Notes under the pieces: model-generated | Told to the model about the DNA's origin: nothing | The model's database searches: none | Seen by the model: only the letters and a program-made list of their open reading frames with translations | NCBI GenBank assembly: GCA_944989445.1 | Contig: CALYLW010001012.1 | Location: 89,501-153,500, forward strand | DNA length: 64,000 nucleotides | Source: Ampullaceana balthica | Taxonomy: Eukaryota > Mollusca > Gastropoda > Lymnaeidae | Direction: 5' to 3' | In this document: positions 60,971 to 64,000 of the stretch, in pieces | Position numbering within the stretch: position 1 is the first letter of the stretch | How the letters are laid out: each line of letters starts with the position of its first letter | Made by a program: the position numbers and the translations under genes

Positions 60971-61257
60971 GTGAGTTCCTTACATCTATCATAGATTTTT
61001 TTTAAAAAAATTACATTATTAGTATCTTATTATTTTTCCACAATTTAAAAATGTGTAATAGTAATAGTATTTTTGTTATTAAAATACCGACATTAGCTCA
61101 AAGGTTGCAGTAAAAAATAGTGACTACCAATAACATTCCATCATTATCAATGTTCTGGTCATTATTTTAAACCTGACTAAACAACACTCAGTAGCTGACA
61201 GTCTCTGCTTTGCTTTCTATTTATTTATCTAAATAAGACCCCTTTAAAGATTTTACT

Positions 61258-61610
61258 TTGAAGCTGTCCATAATGGATGTCATGTTCAGGGTGGGGGGAG
61301 GGGGTTGTCAAAGAAAGTTACTGTTTGTTAGTGGAGGGATGTGGGTAGAGACCACATGTAGGGTTATGCTTAAATTTAACACTGTTGACAGAGCTAGAAC
61401 ATATAGAAACAATAAAAAGTGTGTGTAGTACAAGCAGTAACCTAGTTGTAAATTTTAGTTCGAAAGTACTGTAGAGGTATTTGTGATATCAGTTACAGAT
61501 AGTGACAAATGCTACAAATATTGTGATCTAATTCATGGATGATGCTTTTAAAAAGGTGTGCGTGATTTAGGAGAGTGTGTGACAAGGAATGGGAGAAGAG
61601 TAAAAACTTT
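61258..61610. mobile_element. Degenerate Harbinger-like fragment
   Basis: GCTGTCCATAATGGATGTCA followed by GGGTGGGGGGAGGGGG resembles the G-run ends of H1-H3. Strongly decayed; the right end is not clear. Confidence 0.35.
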
Positions 61611-61653
61611 CAAATTATAAAGAAGGTTTTTTATGTAATATTTAAGTTATAAT

Positions 61654-64000
61654 TAGGGCTGCGAAAAGTAACGATTAATCTCTCCATTAATGGTTAAAAT
61701 TTTGTATCGATTAAAATTAAAAACGATAAAATATATATAATACTAGTGTATTACCCATCAAAAAATGACGGAAGCTTTCAAAATGGATATATTTCAGTTT
61801 TTGTAATTGTCCCTTTTGCCTGAAAGCCGCATAGTAAACAATCAGAAAATGTAGAGACCAAGAGAGAAAAATTAAATCTCTTTTCCAAATTGAACAATTT
61901 TATGCGGACGTTTGAAAATAGCATTTTTCTGTTTGTTTTTTTTGGTGTTTTTTTAAAGTATTTTTTCAAGGCTTTTTTTTTAGCGGTGCGCTTTCTAAAA
62001 TATAGCGTTACGAACGGACATAGCAGAGTATATATTTTGATTATATATACGAATATATGTGTTATGAGAAAACCTCCAAGCTTAGGCTTTGCGTTATATA
62101 AGTTTGCATGCATAATAATGATATAATCATGATAATAGTAAATGCATAGTGAATTACACACACCCTAAGGTGATACTACAGCAAAGAAGTTTGAAGTATT
62201 AACAAATATTGATGAGGAATCAGCTGGACGTTAACTTGCGGCATTGAATAATGCACACCAATTATGAGCGCACCAATAATACAGCACAGTGCGTTAAAAA
62301 TAAATTGTGACTGTAATGTGATCCACATCAAGCACATCTGTGATTTGAAGCAGTTTAAGTTTCATTGATGATTATGACTTGTCAGTTTATTCGCCCATTT
62401 GTCCATACATAATTACCACAACATTACCAAAACATGTAAAAAATAAACATGTTAATAACAAAGAACTATTCATTTTGCATGAAACGTAGTAAGCAAAGTT
62501 TGTCACAGTCACAGGATAACAGAAAAGATTAAATTATCAACTGTTAATCATATTTACAATTTAATATAAACATGTTAGTAATTCACATAAACGTTTTTAT
62601 TATTGTCAAGTCAGCGCCTTTTCAAGATGTATTATGACTTGTCAGTTTATGCGCCCATTGGTCCTTACATTATTACCTTTACATTATCAAAAACATTTAA
62701 ATAAAAAATTGTAACTATTTACAAACATGAATAACAACGAACTATTTATTTTGCATGAAACCTTTGAAGTAAAGTTAATCACTGGATAAAAGAAAATATT
62801 AAAGTATCAACAGGTAATCGTATATAAAATTTAATATACACGTTTTAGGAATTCCAATAAACGTTTTCATTATTGTCAAGTCAGCACCCCTTCCAGTTCT
62901 ATATTAAAAGCAAAGATTGTTTATTACAAATTATTCTAAGATGCATTAAAATATTACTTGTAAATAACAATTTTAAAAAACGATTGTGGGGAGGGGTCCG
63001 ATTTTTAAATATGTTATTTTTTTAAACATACAAATATGCAATCTCAAAGTGTATAAAAGAAAAACAAACGCTAAACTGAAGCATAAGTTGGCAAATTTCA
63101 TTTGCAGTAATAAATAATGGCTTTTTAGTTCAAAACGCATCGAAACTTGACAACCAAACGACAACCAATTGTAAATTTCATAAACCGAAAAACGAATGTT
63201 ATATATCAATATAGAAAATTAAATTTATAATTATGTAAGTAATATTGACATGGACACATACACAAAAACGGACATTTAATACAAAAAATAAAATAATAAT
63301 ATTAATGACATCAAATAAAACATGGCTCTTTTTACTTTGTTCCCTTCACACATTAATAAAAGCTCAAATAATGACGTCACATCACAATATTTTATTTTAT
63401 GGCAAGAAACACATTCTGTTAATCTCGAAAGCAACATTTTTACTTCTATATTTTTTTTTATATCGGGAGTTACCTCGCATAGCGTCACGGACAGACACTA
63501 CAGACGTGACATTGCAAATTATATATATATAATATTTGTTAAACATTTTATTAATAAATAATTAAATATTAATAATTAATAATAATTTATATATATTTTT
63601 TTCGTACAAACTTCTCCCGCGTAATATTATAATTTATTTTATTAATTTATGTGGACCGGCAGACGTCAAGTAAAAAATGGCTGACAGCATCAGCGCAGTT
63701 AAATTTAAACATATAACTGGAAAGTTTGGCAAAAATTTTGTTTTTAAGCTAACTGCGGATGGCAAAGTCGAAGATGGTGAACAAGTTTACTGTGTTCACT
63801 GCCATAAACAATTTTCTTTTAAAGGATCAAATACATGGCTGACGTACCAACTTCAGCACAAACATCCGATCAAGTATCAACACATTGTCATAAAATTTAG
63901 TTCAAAATATTCTTAACTTTCAATGTCTGTGAGACAGGGGAAAAAACTCAAGAAAATAAAAAAGTCAATTACCTGTTGTTACTTCCATTGAAATGTTCAG
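61654..64000. mobile_element. hAT element with BED finger, runs past window end (candidate)
   Basis: TAGGGCTGCGAAAAGTAACG at 61654 resembles a hAT terminal repeat, and a BED-type finger ORF lies at 63677-63916. Between them are other AT-rich repeats, including a segment (61740-61900) that matches 57600-57720 in reverse. The far end is outside the window, so the link between the end and the ORF is inferred. Confidence 0.4.
63677..63916 (+). CDS. BED-type zinc-finger N-terminus of a hAT transposase
   Basis: 79 residues starting MADSISAVKFKHITG. CVHCHKQFSFKGSNTWLTYQ followed by LQHKHP fits a C-x2-C...H-x-H BED finger, the DNA-binding start of hAT transposases and ZBED proteins. It stops at 63916, so it is a fragment or a first exon. 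No catalytic part is seen in the remaining bases. Confidence 0.6.
   Translation: MADSISAVKFKHITGKFGKNFVFKLTADGKVEDGEQVYCVHCHKQFSFKGSNTWLTYQLQHKHPIKYQHIVIKFSSKYS

Overview
The window is animal nuclear DNA: AT-rich, with short phase-matched coding exons, long introns full of transposons, simple repeats and one assembly gap. The extracellular domain types and the transposon load suggest a lophotrochozoan, most likely a gastropod mollusc; this is inference, since nothing here fixes the species.

One gene explains nearly all the coding sequence. It runs on the + strand from before base 318 to beyond base 60970; neither its start nor its stop codon lies in the window. I placed 46 exons with matching splice phases. 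They encode about 2,600 residues of a giant, cysteine-rich, presumably secreted or extracellular protein resembling VWDE (von Willebrand factor D and EGF domain-containing protein). The protein is a tandem series of modules of about 1,000 residues. Each module has the order VWD domain, C8-like segment, EGF-like segment, IPT/TIG-like segment, Cys-rich motif, laminin-G-like domain, Ig-like domain and a linker beta region. Module 1 spans 318-28051 (18 exons, about 1,007 codons), module 2 spans 29005-50298 (19 exons, 1,039 codons) and module 3 starts at 50714 and is cut by the window edge (9 exons so far). Exon lengths and phases correspond between modules, so the gene grew by duplication of whole multi-exon modules. 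Module 3 lacks three introns that modules 1 and 2 have. Two single-base defects hit the coding path around the module 1/2 junction: an extra G at 27329-27332 and a missing G at the donor after 29784. Each is either an assembly error or real damage.

The introns are a layered transposon record. There are five 3'-end copies of one CR1/Jockey-like LINE with a hairpin and GATAA-repeat tail, and a tRNA-derived SINE that shares this tail. A gypsy-like LTR remnant is split by a second, endonuclease-bearing LINE. There is also a degenerate third LINE, a complete but frame-broken hAT transposon with perfect 8-bp target duplications, further hAT remnants and a small hAT-type MITE. Three Harbinger-like elements with 3-bp target duplications are present, one nested in another, along with mariner-like MITEs, Helitron-like termini and several unclassified repeats.

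The most unusual feature is an 18-fold, 48-bp tandem array at 52844-53710. It is made from the end of an exon plus its own 5' splice site, so 18 near-identical donor sites follow one another. No CRISPR array, intact structural RNA gene or second host gene was found.
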